Part shown: positions 46,651 to 58,245 of the stretch, in pieces
How positions within the stretch are numbered: position 1 is the stretch's first letter
How the letters are laid out: each line of letters starts with the position of its first letter
NCBI GenBank assembly: GCA_003586115.2
Contig: QVOM02000072.1
Coordinates: 3,718,609 to 3,782,608, forward strand
Direction of reading: 5' to 3'
Length of the DNA: 64,000 nucleotides
From: Salvator merianae
Taxonomy: Eukaryota; Chordata; Lepidosauria; Squamata; Teiidae
Translations under genes and position numbers: made by a program
Notes under the pieces: generated by a model
The model's input: the letters and a program-made list of their open reading frames with translations, nothing else
What the model was told of the DNA's origin: nothing
The model's database searches: none

Positions 46651-46994
46651 TAGAGATGTGCATGAATGAAAATTGTGTGTTTGGTTCACCATCGAACTGA
46701 ACTCTCATTTGTTCAGTTTGCTGGTGAACCATTTCATCAAACAAACAGTTGTTCGCATTAGATGTCGAACTGTTTGAAAACAAAAAATACAATTTTCCCA
46801 TTGAAAAAAGCCCTTTTCAAGGGGAAAACCACAGCAAACGAGAACCGTTCAGTCAAATTGTTCATGTTCACAAGCAGGGGACTGGTTCAGTTTGATCGAA
46901 TTTCTGAATATGTGCACCACTACATGTTCGGTTTGATGCAAAGATTAGCGAACATGAACTGTTTGATCAAGTTTTTGAACTTTGCACATCTCTA
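46651..46994. mobile_element. hAT-type MITE, 344 bp, 8-bp target duplication
   Basis: Flanks GAGCCCAG (46643-46650) and GAGTCCAG (46995-47002), 7 of 8 identical. Termini TAGAGATGTGCA and, reversed, TAGAGATGTGCA: a perfect 12-bp inverted repeat. The interior is rich in GAACTG/GTTCG strings in both orientations. Termini match the 800-bp element at 44537 and the fragment at 6345. Confidence 0.85.
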
Positions 46995-48858
46995 GAGTCC
47001 AGTTCTTTCTTCTATATGACAATGCTCTAGAGTAGATTATAAGAAAACACGGGAATCTATTCCAACCCCCCTCTTTATTCTCTTTTCTTATACCAATAAT
47101 TTTCTGTTGAAGGGCAATTTTATGATAGGTGGAGAAAATATTTTTCTTTTTGACACTTCCAGCAGTTATTGCTATGCTTCTTATTTATTTTATTTAATTT
47201 TGCTAGTGTAATATCCCATGATGGCATACTAATGCACTAGCATGCCATCATTCTGAAGCTGGGCTCTTGCAAATATGTATATGAAGAGTGACAAACACCT
47301 TGTTTTTGCCCTTCATGATGGTGTTAATATTTTAAAATGGCCTCTGCCTTTTTGTAAATCAAAATGTAGCACATCTTGAATAAACATTCTTGAAAATGTT
47401 AGTGCAAAGACTACCAGCACTGGGTGGGTGTTGGAGAAGAAGAAAAAATGCTACTACTTTTTAAAATAGCTGTTCTGCAGCCAGTTTGGTGCTTCCTTAC
47501 TCAGAGGTAAACCCCATAATTTGTTTTAGAGCAGGGATGGTGGAAAAAATTAGCTATGGTGGTACTTCAATTTCCATTTGCCCCAGATAATGTACCCAAT
47601 CATCAGGGGTGATGAAACGGATAATCCAGGACAATCTAGGTTCTTCTGTCCTTGTGAGGCTGGTTAGGATCACTACTGGAGGCTGCAGTACTGATCTCCC
47701 TTAACTTTGGGTATAATCTTCACTGAACTTGAGCAAGCTCACTTCCAGCTCGACATGGATAGAGTTATAGGGTTTGCTTATTATCAACTTTATATTCTTT
47801 GACAACTCACTAACCTGTCACAATTAATTTGTTTTCTCAGTTGAAAAGTATCAAATGAGTGAATTAATCGTCCAAGCCCATAAATTAAATTCATGGTAGA
47901 AGAGGTAGATAAGACCAATGCTGTTCACTTGACTGTACTGTCTCGAAGACTGGCACACACTGTCAATGTCTGGGTGCCATCAAACATTTATGCAAATGCT
48001 GGGAAACTCATACACTATCACTGTATTTACTCAAGTTGAAAATAATTTTGTAAATACTATTCCAGCTTTGTTTCTTAAAACATCTCATTTTTATGCTAAA
48101 TTATTTATAGGAACTTTACCCATAGGTTGGCTTTTGCTGCCGACTAGCACATGGATTCCATGTTCTTCATTATTAGATCAAACGTGCTAGTCGAATGTCT
48201 GCAGACAGAAAACCGTCATCAGTGACAAAGCTAGAAACTTGTAGCTAAGCTAACTAGGCTCTTCTTCTCCTATGGGAAGAAGTTTGGGTACAGAAACATG
48301 TTGATACTCTTTGCATTTGCTGCTTGAGGGGTTTTAAATGCTTTGGGTTGGCCCTAAGGCCACGCTGACATAGCCACCAAAGACCTGGAGTAGCCTGCTT
48401 CTGAAGAAGCAGTCCTCTCCCAAGGCCTGTTTCACGGGCCTGATGTGGCTGTGCATGCAGATTACACTGAACAACATGTTATGGCTGCATAGCATGATCT
48501 ATGGCCACAAAGATAACCATATGTCATGCCGAGCAGACAGCCGTTTTTGCTGGTTGCTCAGCATCTGTGCCCAATGTGGTGCAGCAGGGACGAAGTACTA
48601 TTGGGATGCACCAGGAGTGCAAAATCCCACACTCGTGCCTTCCTATTCTTCCTGCACATGCAACAAGACTACTCGCACATGTGATATCAGGTCCCACATG
48701 CACGTTACTGTCACCATAAGAAAGCTATTGACCATGGCCTTATTTCTGAATGTTAACAGGTGTGCTTGGTTTAGGTGACCATGAGACATTTTCTTATATT
48801 AATTTTATACTGAGGAAAGTTGTCGCATATTCCCAGAGGAGGAGATTGACATAACTCG
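46995..48858. other. No recognised feature; intergenic or distal 3' flank
   Basis: Lies downstream of the CDHR5-like gene. Contains alternative TTTATT strings (minus-strand AATAAA), so a longer 3' UTR is possible. A small CTGCTTCT/AGAAGCAG hairpin is at 48395-48412. Confidence 0.35.
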
Positions 48859-48864
48859 TTTATT
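48859..48864 (-). promoter_or_regulatory. Candidate polyadenylation signal AATAAA
   Basis: AATAAA on the minus strand, 132 nt past the TAG stop of the cytoplasmic-tail exon. It is the first such hexamer downstream, so a short 3' UTR is plausible. Other TTTATT strings farther left (for example near 47183) could serve instead. Confidence 0.4.
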
Positions 48865-48995
48865 GCCTGGGAGTCTTGATTCAGCAAGCAGTTGCAGAAA
48901 TCCAGTCAGGAAAGTTATTTGAGCCATATAACAACTAACCCTATTGCCTTATCCTGGAAATGCCATTTTCTCCCTCCCTCCCTCCCTTCCTTCTT

Positions 48996-49496
48996 CTACA
49001 AATAAATATCATCTCTATCTGCAGAAGATTCATTAGCAAGAGAACCATCTTCCGGCAGCTGAGCTCTTCCTGGAATGAAAGATATCTCACTGCCACCTCT
49101 GCCACTATCGTTATCCTCATTGCTTCTCCTGCCTTCACTGCCATTCTCATCGTCCGCATTGTCGCTGTCACTCTCATTTTCGATCATCAGGACATCATCT
49201 GTAGCTTCTGGGTCAATGTCTTCTTTAAACCACACTGCTTTGTAGCCATCTTCTGCTGTTTTTCTCTCTTTCGTGAGGATGGACTTTACCTCCTTCTCAG
49301 TGTCTGTGTCCTCATCATCTTTGTCGCTCTTCTTCTTAGGGTCAGAAGCTGATAATGCTTGGCTGCTCTCCACTGCCTTTGGCAACGGAGGTGGTTCCTG
49401 CTCAGTTATGGTCTTTACAACTGAATCATAATTATCTTCATTTAATTTAGGTTTCTCATCATCTTGGAAATTATCGTTGCTGAAGCCACTAGCAGC
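48996..49496 (-). CDS. CDHR5: Terminal exon: acidic cytoplasmic tail with PDZ-ligand-like end (CDHR5-like gene)
   Basis: Last coding exon, 166 codons plus TAG. The acceptor is CACTTTTGCAG/GCTGCT, phase 0, following on the transmembrane exon. The tail is very acidic and Ser-rich, with clusters such as KKKSDKDDEDTDTEKE and ENESDSDNADDENGSE, a proline run (EQEPPPLPK) and one hydrophobic island, GYKAVWFKEDIDPEA. It ends DDIYL, which fits a hydrophobic-x-hydrophobic PDZ ligand. Brush-border and hair-cell cadherins are known to bind PDZ scaffolds of the harmonin type through their C-termini; that this tail does so is inference. The Asp/Glu/Ser clusters suggest casein-kinase-2 phosphorylation, also inference. 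I do not recognise the tail at residue level as mammalian CDHR5, so the tail supports the gene model strongly but the orthology only moderately. Confidence 0.75.
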   Translation of the reverse strand, partial: AASGFSNDNFQDDEKPKLNEDNYDSVVKTITEQEPPPLPKAVESSQALSASDPKKKSDKDDEDTDTEKEVKSILTKERKTAEDGYKAVWFKEDIDPEATDDVLMIENESDSDNADDENGSEGRRSNEDNDSGRGGSEISFIPGRAQLPEDGSLANESSADRDDIYL

Positions 49497-51539
49497 CTGC
49501 AAAAGTGAATTAAAATGCTCATAATTTCAGAAAGGAGAAGTGAATTTAATCAGCCCCTACTAGTTAAAATGGAATTGGGATGGCAGTGAAGGAGGGAAAA
49601 GGGTGCTTCAACAGGATCCTTATCTTTATCCTTCTAAACCAACTTTAATTGATCAAAGTTTGGCATGTCAGGATCAAGCACATGGCCATCAGCTTGATTT
49701 TACTGGGAGCCACTATATATGGTCATGTTTATTTTTTAAAAAAATATATAATTCACTGAGGATACATCTGAAAAGGGAAATAATGTACAAAAGAACATAT
49801 TGTACTATATTTATAGATTTTCTATTAAATGTTAATCCAATATAGTGAAAAATTCTAGCCATAAATGACTGTGTTTTGTTGGAAGACTAAAAATTCCATT
49901 ATTTCCTGAACAAAATTAATAAAGCATTTCCATATAACACAAAAATTGTCCTCTCTTAATCCTAAGTTTTCTTTCTCTCTCTTTCTCTTTTTATTAATCT
50001 TTCAATTATAGCCAGTTGGTAGCACTTCTGAATCCAGAGGGATACAGATAAATGTTCATGTGATCACCGTGATCTGGCTAGCAATAATCTAGCTATTACA
50101 ATTAAAAAGTTAACTCTTTATGAGATAATTAATTGTTTGTATTTTTGAATAACAGTATGAAAGCAAGTTTAGGGTCTAGAATTTCATTTGTCTACCCATA
50201 TATTCTATTATCTTGAATATTTCAAACTAACACTGTTGTGTTTTTGGACACCTCTACCACATATGGAAAAAAGTGCTTTGTTCTGAACAACCTTTTCAAC
50301 AGTTTGGGCTATGGTGTTTTTTTTTTTATGATGCTAGGTTTTATGGAAAAATATACTATTATAATTAACAAGAAGCCATGATATTCAACCTTGTCAAATG
50401 TAAAAGAAAATACAGTATACTGAAAAGTTTATATGGATGATATATGACATCTACAAATGTTGCCAGGTTATAATAATCAGACCAGGTCCTATGTGGTGTA
50501 GTTCAATAGAGATCTATTCAATAGAGAGTTGTAGACTTCAATGAAATGCTGGGGGAGGATGCAGGGATTTCTGCCTCATGTGTGGAGTAGCAGTTGCACC
50601 TGCTATTTCTGTTGTACAAGACACTTTTCAATGCCAGCTCAACACAGTGATGTGTTATATTCTTATTATGCTGTAGATATGACACATCTCCTGACTTTCT
50701 GGTAGGAGAAACAAGGTCAGTTTCGGCACAGGCTCAGTTGAAAAAAAGCAGCTTTCTTGAGACCAAACCAAAGGAAAGGTAACAGGGAATTGGTCGAGGA
50801 ATTTGGAGGGATTAACTATCAGTGCTTTGGTGAGTTTGTGGGCTGGATCTCCTGAGTTTTGGAGAGTTTTTTGGGCATGTGGTGTGTGACTGGTTTAGCT
50901 GCTAGAGAGGGGCTGGTTTCTAAGCTAGCCTGAGCACATGATCTGAGGAGGGAGGGGCTTGCAGTTGCTGGGAGAAACAAGGTCAGCTGGAGAAACAAGG
51001 TCAGCTTGAGCAGCCTGTGCACCATAACAAAAAAATAATAGAAATAAATATAATGACTAACAAAGAATAAAATAATAGTTTAAATAATTCTGGAAAGTAA
51101 AGTAAAAGGAACAAAAAGTAAAAGATAATTTAAAAAAGTTAAATAATTTAAACAATATGAAAAAGTAAAAAATTATTTAAGTAATTTTAAAAACTAATTT
51201 AAATGGTAATAAAAAGTAAAAAATAATTTAATTTTTTTTAAAGTAAAATAAATCTGGCAGAACTAATGCAAGGTGGCATCAGGAATGCTAAGAAGGATTT
51301 GAGAAGTACATTGCTAAAAGCAACAGAAGAAATAATAAAAATTTATTTAAATACCTCAGAAGTAGGAGTCCAACCAGAAAGCAGTTGGACCCTTGAGTGA
51401 CAATGGGCAGAAAGAGACAATTAAAGAGATGTGAAGATTGCAGAGAGACTAAGTGAATTATTTGCCTCTTTTTCACTGAGAAAGACAGAGGATATATGCC
51501 TTCACATAAGGAAGGGAGTCAGAAGAATTAAACTGGATA
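49497..51539. other. Intron of the CDHR5-like gene, unassigned part
   Basis: Non-coding A/T-rich sequence, including a low-complexity AATTTAAAAAGTAAA-type stretch at about 51040-51250. Confidence 0.5.
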
Positions 51540-53075
51540 GATGTAACCAGGAAGGAGATCCTCACATGTCTTGATAAACTAAGTACTAACAAATTGCCAG
51601 GACCAGATGTGAAACTGCTGATCTTTTAACAAAAATATGTAATCCTTCTCCCAGATCAGGCTCTGCGCCTGAAGACTGGAGGGTAGCAAAAGTAAAACCA
51701 ATTTTTCAAAAAAAGGATCCAGGGATGACCCAAGAAATTAGACCAGTCAGCTTAACATCAGTTCCAGGAAAGGTGACGGAAGCAATCAATAAGGAAAAAA
51801 ATAGTGCTCACATAGAAGAGCAAGCATTGCTTAAAGAAAATCAGTATGGCTTCTGTAAGGGTAAACCATGCTTTACTAACTTGTTAGAATTCTTTGAAAC
51901 GATCAATAAGTATGAGAATAAAGGTGATTGACATTCTTTATCTGGACTTTCATAAGGCTCGTGAATAAACACATCAGTAATGGAATAAGACAACAGGCCC
52001 TGTCCTGTATTAGTAACTGGTTAAAGGACAGGAAGCAGAGAGTAGGAATAAATGGACAATTCCCAGAGTAGAGGGAGGTAAAAAGTGGAGTTCTCCTAGT
52101 TGCTTGCCAAAATCAGCCAACTAATTAGTCACATTTGGCTGTTTTAAGGCTTTTTCTATGGCTAGGATAATTAGTTTGGCAATTTCTGGCCAGGCCGCCT
52201 CCAAGATTCAATGCTGGCCCTGTGCTTTTTAATGTATTCATACATGATATAGAAGTAGGGGTAGGGGTAGGTAGTGAGATAGCAAAGTCTGCTGATGACA
52301 CTAAATTATTCAGGGTAATAAAACTGAAAGAGAATGCAAAGAGTTCCAAAGGGGGCTTCTTGACATTGGGTGAGTGGGCAACCAAGTGGAAAATGTGTTT
52401 CAGTCTTGGTAACTGGAAAGTGATGCACACTGGGGCAAATAACCCCAACTACATCTATAAAAATCCAGAAAAAATACAGAACAGGGGAACTAAAATAATC
52501 AAAGAGCTGAAACACCTTCCTTATGAAATCAGGCTGCAACGTCTAGGTCTCTTCAGTTTTGAAAGACAGTGTTTAAGAGGTGGTCTGGCTGAACTATATA
52601 GAATCATGCATAGTGTGGAAGAAGTGGATGGAGAAAAAAAAATTCTCTATCACACAGCACTAGAACCAGAGGGCACTCTATGGAAGCTGATGAGTAGGAG
52701 AATTAAGACCAACAAGGAACAGTATTTTTTCACCTCGAGGCACATCGGTCTATGGAATTTAGTACCAGAAGCAGAGATGACAGCAACCATCTTGCTTAGC
52801 TTTAAGAAAACGTTAGAAAATTTCATGGAGAACAGATGCATCAGTGGCTACTAGAATGCATTTCTAGATATTGCCTCAGGTTTAGAGAGACGGGCAGGAT
52901 GCCTCTAAAGGGCCATTTGTAGGAAGTTGAAAGCAGGTGAAGATTTTGCCTCAGTTTTCTGCTTGAGAATGCTCAGAAGCAATTGGAGGGCCACTGTGTG
53001 AGACAGGATGCTGGACTAGATGGGCTGTGGCCTAATCCAGCAGGGCTCCTCTGATATTCTTATGTTTTTACGTTT
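51540..53075 (+). pseudogene. CR1-group LINE in an intron, opposite strand to the gene
   Basis: Reads IRPVSLTSVPGKVTEAI, LLKENQYGFCKGKPCFTNLL, then MLFNVFIHDIE, KSADDTKLFRVI (catalytic DD kept, first residue S) and EWATKWKMCFSLGNWKVMHT. It jumps from PNYIYK to NPEKIQNRGTKI, a deletion of about 240 nt relative to the copy at 36781. A roughly 100-bp foreign stretch (about 52097-52200) interrupts motif B. Ends GGACTAGATGGGCTGTGGCC and CTCTGATATTCTTATG. Sits between the transmembrane and tail exons. Confidence 0.8.
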
Positions 53076-53210
53076 TATGCAGAAAAGTATTTGCTCTCTT
53101 TCTTAGTTAGCTTTCATTGCAATACTGCAGATGCAGCTGAAAACAGCATAAAAGCAAGGTTAATACTACTGTCTTTGCAGGAAGTAAATGTCCAGTAAAA
53201 GCCCACTTAC

Positions 53211-53347
53211 TATGTCGACTGTTCCTTTTAGTTCACGTTTCAGTTTGCAATACTTGTAACAGATGAATGCAAGCACTGCTAGTGTGATTGCCAGTAGAAT
53301 CCCCAAAGTGACACCCAGGGCCACCACCGTTGTCGTTTCATCTTTTC
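53211..53347 (-). CDS. CDHR5: Exon: transmembrane segment (CDHR5-like gene)
   Basis: A 137-nt exon encoding 45 complete residues. It opens with KDETTT, continues with a hydrophobic stretch of about 22 residues (VVALGVTLGILLAITLAVLA, then FICY) and ends with the basic stop-transfer run YKYCKLKRELKGTVDI. This is a type I single-pass membrane segment: basic residues lie only on the C-terminal side. The acceptor is TTTTTTCTAG/GA and the donor GACATA/GTAAGT. The first two bases complete a Gly codon with the last base of the mucin exon (phase 1), and the exon leaves in phase 0, matching the tail exon. The 3.7-kb intron to the next exon contains a CR1-like LINE in the opposite orientation (51540-53075). 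Confidence 0.8.
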
Positions 53348-53616
53348 CTAGAAAAAAGAGAGAGAAGGTAGGATCTTACATAATAAGGCACACCATTCAG
53401 CACAGCTGCTTTAACTATTGGGCATACCTTAAACATAAGTCAAAACAGTGCCTTATTTGTCCTCATCCCACCTTGGTTCTGCTCCTATCCTTTAAACACA
53501 AACCTGACACCAAGAAGTATGTTTTTGGGCATGGGAGAAAAAAAGAATCCACATTAATTTATATGTCAGCCTCCTGTTGGCCATGTCCACATGGAGGGGT
53601 GATTCAGAAGTAGAAT

Positions 53617-53789
53617 CCCTTTCTGCACAGGGCCTTATTCCAGATTATATTCCAGAATAGGAGCCTGCCATTCACATGCTAATGCAGACTAGGGCAGGCC
53701 CCAGGGTCTGCCATAATTTGCACCACCATATGGATGGCAGACCCCTATTCCAGAATATAATCTGGAATAAAGCCCAGTGCAGAAAAGCC
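53617..53789. mobile_element. Foldback element family F1, full palindromic copy
   Basis: The left arm, with CTTTCTGCACAGGGCCTTA and TTCCAGATTATATTCCAGAA, pairs with the right arm, which reversed reads CTTTTCTGCACTGGGCTTTA and TTCCAGATTATATTCTGGAA. The arms (about 86 nt each) meet near 53703 with hardly any loop. Lies in the intron upstream of the transmembrane exon. Confidence 0.8.
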
Positions 53790-53916
53790 ATAGTCAAACA
53801 CTCCATTCATGCTGCATATGGCAACGGTGCACCATGACACCTTACTGTGCACTGAAGGTGTTCCACTCTTAACTGTTGGGAAGGAAGTTTAAGAGTGGAA
53901 TGAGCGTACCAGTCTG

Positions 53917-54070
53917 GAGGTGTTTCTGCATTGGCCAGTATGGTGGACCAGCAAGCATACTAGTAACCTCCCTTCCACATGATGGTGCAGTCTAAGAAAG
54001 GCCTCGCCAATGTGCAGAAGGGAGGCTCCTAATACGCTTGCTGGTCCGGTATATCAACCAGAGTGGAATC
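53917..54070. mobile_element. Foldback element family F2, full copy
   Basis: Left GGTGTTTCTGCATTGGCCAG, GGACCAGCAAGCATACTAG; right, reversed, GGTGATTCCACTCTGG, GGACCAGCAAGCGTATTAG. Both arms continue with CCTCCCTTC. CTGGA occurs on both sides of the element. A half copy is at 32445-32520. Confidence 0.65.
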
Positions 54071-54499
54071 ACCCTGGATGCCCAGACATCAGCCAGAAAT
54101 CATCATCAGCTTGCAGACTGGGTCACAGTCAACAGGAAGAGCCTTAACTCCATGCCAGGATGAACACAGGCAGATGCAAGATGTCAAAGCACATCTGCAG
54201 TGAGCCCTCTTCCCATGCTATTGGGTGTGACTGTGCCTTCAACCCTCACCATAAAGGCATAGCAAAACAACAGTAATAATAAGTACTCTAAACACTTAGA
54301 GAGCCAAGGCTGCTCTGATAATGTATTGAGTTGTAGACAGAATGCTGGCAGAGGTGCCCAGGCCAACAATTGTATCTGAACCTTACCCTCCCGTCTTTCC
54401 TGACAGCTATCAGTCTACCTGGGGAAAAAAATCTTGGAGAGGAACCACTGTCACTTGATCTTTCACCCCCAACACTGATAGCTACAGGTCACATAAAGC

Positions 54500-55080
54500 T
54501 TTAATGGTAATCAAAGAGCAGATTTCGAATGTGGACTTTCAAAAGCATAATAACCATTTATCTGGCAGATTTCTCTCCTATAAAAATTTGTGGTGGCCAA
54601 GTTATCTACATAGACTTTCCCTGCCAGAACACTGTACAGTATTCACTCTCGCATTCTTAAATGCTTTATCTTTGGCCCTGTTTGGCAGATATGCAAAAAT
54701 ACTTTTTTGTGAAATGGCTTTGCCCTTGCCAAGAAGGAGCAGTGGAAACCCTGGAACAAGTCCTTTTATAGTATCTGTTCTACAAATACCATTGCTTAAA
54801 ATATTTATCCCCAATTTTTCACCAGTATCTGGCAGAACAAACAAATTTTACGCTATTTTATTGCTCTCAGATTTTAATTCAGCTTTTATTAGATATGCTG
54901 CCAAATTTTCAGTTAAGGCTATTACTGTGAGAAAACGGATCCATGAGAATTTATAATTAGTGTTTCGCTATCCTAATGCATGAATGAAACATGCATGTTT
55001 TACTGTTCATCTCTAAGCTTTCCGTATTTTGCAGTTTTGGTCCTGGGCCATAAATGATTTATTTAGGTAATTGCACAAAG
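54500..55080 (+). pseudogene. LINE ORF2 C-terminal remnant
   Basis: Open over 150 codons (54504-54956): LWWPSYLHRLSLPEHCTVFT, LAFLNALSLALFGRYAKILF and RYAAKFSVKAITVRK. I recall the same wording from reptile LINE polyproteins that end in a Cys/His knuckle, but the expected Cys-rich motif is replaced by LPRRSSGNPG. Possibly the same lineage as 20290-21190. Long but without purifying-selection hallmarks. Confidence 0.55.
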
Positions 55081-56413
55081 CCATAGGTCCAAAAGATAAT
55101 CACAAAAAATAATCAACCATGGATCCTACCCTTGAAGTGGATGATCTGGAATTATTGGTAAGTCACCTCTTCCCTGGGAAGTGCAGGGGCTGGTAGGTGG
55201 TGGGTGCTTGTGGATGCAGAGCTGCTGGATGTCCTACTGTGGGCTTATCTCTATTTCAGTGGCAGGAGATGCATCAAGGAGGCACCTCCAGCACAGCAAC
55301 CCATCCTTGCATGCTCAGGTAGCCTCAGCAAGAAGCTTGACAGCTCTACTGCTGTCACCAAGGCTGTGTTGTTCAAGTTACTGCACAGGTACACAAAGGG
55401 CCTCCTCAACCTCTGTGCACAGCAACAACAGGCCCTCATGCACATGTGGTGTGCTTCACAACCATCACTCCTCACACACTGAACTTTTTTTAAGAATAAG
55501 CGTCCCATCCTCAGACGCACAAAACTGCCTTCCAAACAGTTATCCTGAATATATGGCTCAAACTTACTTTACATTGTAGCCTATCTTCACATCCAAGTCA
55601 GGCAATCTAACCGGACTACAAGGATGCTGCCCACTGATTGGCCACTGGGTGGGAAATCACTGCCTCTTTGCTTATGCAGTTTCCTGCCCAAACTAGCTTA
55701 AAGTTTGAGATGCCCTCGAAGTTATGATTTCCCATCTGTGAAAGGGGCTGACAATCAAAGGCTTTGGGACACAGTAAGGTGATTTTAGGTATTTTATGCC
55801 TGTCACTAGGGCCCCAAATTCACCCAGAAGGCATCCTTTTAATCGTGTCTGATCACACCCTAAGAGTTTGTATTTTCTCATGTCATGCAACACATCCTTA
55901 TAACTATAAAGCAATCATTTTAAAGCTTTATGGTGATTAATAAAAATTCACACAACTGTTGGTATCATGGTGATAGTCTTAACCACATGGACTTTGAATA
56001 TTGCTTCCAAGTTTCAATTGCTTCCAAGTTTATTATTAACATGAACAAGCACATTTATGAACATCCCCTCGGAATGACCTGTACTATAGCCACAGCTAGA
56101 GGTCATTCTCATATTTCCATGAAAGCCTTAGAAGCAAGCTGTAGTTCCACAGATTTTGTACTAGTTGAAAATAATTTAATATATTACTTTCATAATGAAA
56201 TGAATGACTTCCTGTAGCAGTGCACAGAGCATTCTTTGTACGTGAGGTTGGAGGAGGAGTGCTGAGGCTCTAGGAAGCCTCTGGTGGTGTCTCCAAACCA
56301 CCTTTTGATCTGCTGCAAGTGAAAATGTAATTTTGAGGAGATCAAAGGGAAGCTTCCAATCAGTATCTGCTCTCCTCTCAGCCCCCAATGCTGACAATCT
56401 ATAAATTACTGCT
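55081..56413. other. Intron of the CDHR5-like gene, unassigned part
   Basis: Open frames of up to 132 codons (near 55181-55579) lack splice sites in the right phase (phase 1 on both sides) and any recognisable domain. Confidence 0.4.
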
Positions 56414-56646
56414 CATTTGTAATAGTTTTTGGGCTGTTGTGCCATGTTCCATAGTTCTTCTGAGAACTTAAGCTTTTGTGTATAGCTACGATGTCCATCT
56501 TCAGAGGATTTGACTTCTGGAAGAGTCAAACACAACTAATGGTGTGCTGGATCTTGTCACAATGGATATCATAGCTATATCTGAAAGCTTAGGTTCTCAG
56601 AAGAACTGTGGAATGCGACACAACAGCCCCAGAACTACTACAAATG
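56414..56646. mobile_element. Foldback element, possible inverted pair of Penelope-like 3' ends
   Basis: The left arm starts CATTTGTAATAGTTTTTGGG and the right arm, reversed, CATTTGTAGTAGTTCTGGGG. Both continue with GTTCTTCTGAGAAC and TATAGCTA. Arms are about 80 nt. The phrase ACAACAGCCC-GAAC-ACTAC followed by CCGTGAAAGCCT resembles termini I associate with Penelope-like elements in reptiles, a recollection and not a test. Confidence 0.55.
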
Positions 56647-57834
56647 AGATTGAAACCAGCCGTGAAAGCCTACATTCTACCATTGCAAACCACTGCTGCT
56701 GATTTCTCCAGATGGAGTTGTATCAAAGAGCACAGTGAAACAAGTCTGGTGAAAATTATTTGCAATATTTAAAGGAATATGATATTTCAGTTTTGTAAAG
56801 GATGATTGAAATGTGAAAGGAATAATATAATTACTACTTTAATCCACAATGACAGAGAAGAGAGGAGAGGATTGGAGAGGGAGGGAGGATAGCTTATGTA
56901 AATATATAAATCGTCAATTTTTTAAAAAGTTGGTGATTCAGGAAACAAGCTTTTCAACTGTTTTCTTGTTTTGCAGGCATACATTCCAGAGTAGTACATA
57001 TCCTCATTATGTCATTTAATGCCTTTTCTTCCAAGTTGTTTACTTGTTATTATATTTTTCCTTCATTTTCAAAAGTAAAAACGAGATAGCTGAAGAACAT
57101 AGAGAAATGCAATTAAAAGATTTCAAGTAGCAGAATTACAAGAGGATCTTAAGCCACTTGGAGTAAACCTGGGAGTAACTAAGAAAATTAGGTTAGATGT
57201 CCCATTGCCCTTGGCAGAACAATATGGTAAGCATTATATAGTAGCTATAACTTGCCTTTAGAGACTCTTACAGAAGCTACTTAAAAGTAATAGGAAACAT
57301 CCCAACTGCCCACTGGAAAAAAAAATCCCAGCTGCCCAATCGTTTGAAATCACTGAAATTAGGAGAAAGTTTAGTTTTTTATTATTAGAATGACCGCAGT
57401 AGGTTTGGAAGTGGCCTTTAAAGCACACTGTAGTCCTTCACAGATGGTTCACTTGGCAACCAGGATGACAACAGCAGGAAATAAAAATAACTGTTCATCT
57501 CAATTGTTTTCTTACAGTATTTTACTCAAAGCAGTTCCTGGATGAACCAAATATCAAAAAATCTCAGTCCCCAAAATGTACATTGGATGGCTGATTTGCT
57601 GTGACTTAAAGAAATAGCTTCCTCCCTTAGGGATGGGAGTATGGGAGCAGGGCTGGTATTTATTCCTTTTGTTGCAATGATGAGTAAATTGGGAGGATAA
57701 TAACACTAAAGATGGAAGCACACAGCCTTCAGAGTTTCTGGCTTTGAAAGAAATAAAACTCATGAAGAGTTCAGGAGGAAGGCTGAGTGCCATATCTCCA
57801 CTACCTCTCTTCTAAATGTATATATTGAAGAAAC

Positions 57835-58245
57835 CTGGTGCAAATCAGGGGGGAAACTATTCCATAGTCTGGGAGCTAACACAGAGAAGACTCTGTCCTG
57901 AGTGCTGAACCCATTAGTTGCTGAATATTGTGGTACAACCAGGAGGGCCTACCTGCAGACGTTAAGGCATGGGCAGGTTGATATGGGAGAAGCTGTTCCT
58001 TTCGATGTTGGGGGCCCAAGCCTTTTAGGGCCTTATAAGCCAAAGTTAATACCTTGAATTGGGTTTGGTAGCAAATTGGCAGCTTTTTAAAGACTGGCAT
58101 GATGTGTGTCTGGCCAGCAGTGCCTGTCCGCAGTCTTGCTGCTGCATTCTGCACCAGCTGCAGCTTCTGAACCATATTCAAGGGTAGCCCCGCATAGAGT
58201 GCATCACAATAGTCCAATCTGGAATTTGATGTCTCCAATTTGACA
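57835..58245 (-). pseudogene. L2-type LINE 3' coding end, reversed
   Basis: Minus-strand reading [35 protein letters not shown] and [20 protein letters not shown], followed by the L2 3' block near 57850-57890. Inside the intron between the mucin and transmembrane exons, same strand as the gene. Confidence 0.75.

Noticed and set aside
54504..54956. 150-codon open frame as an extra exon of the intron
   Set aside because: Opposite strand to the gene, and its wording is that of a LINE C-terminus.
55181..55579. 132-codon frame as an alternative exon
   Set aside because: Wrong strand for the gene, and no domain visible.
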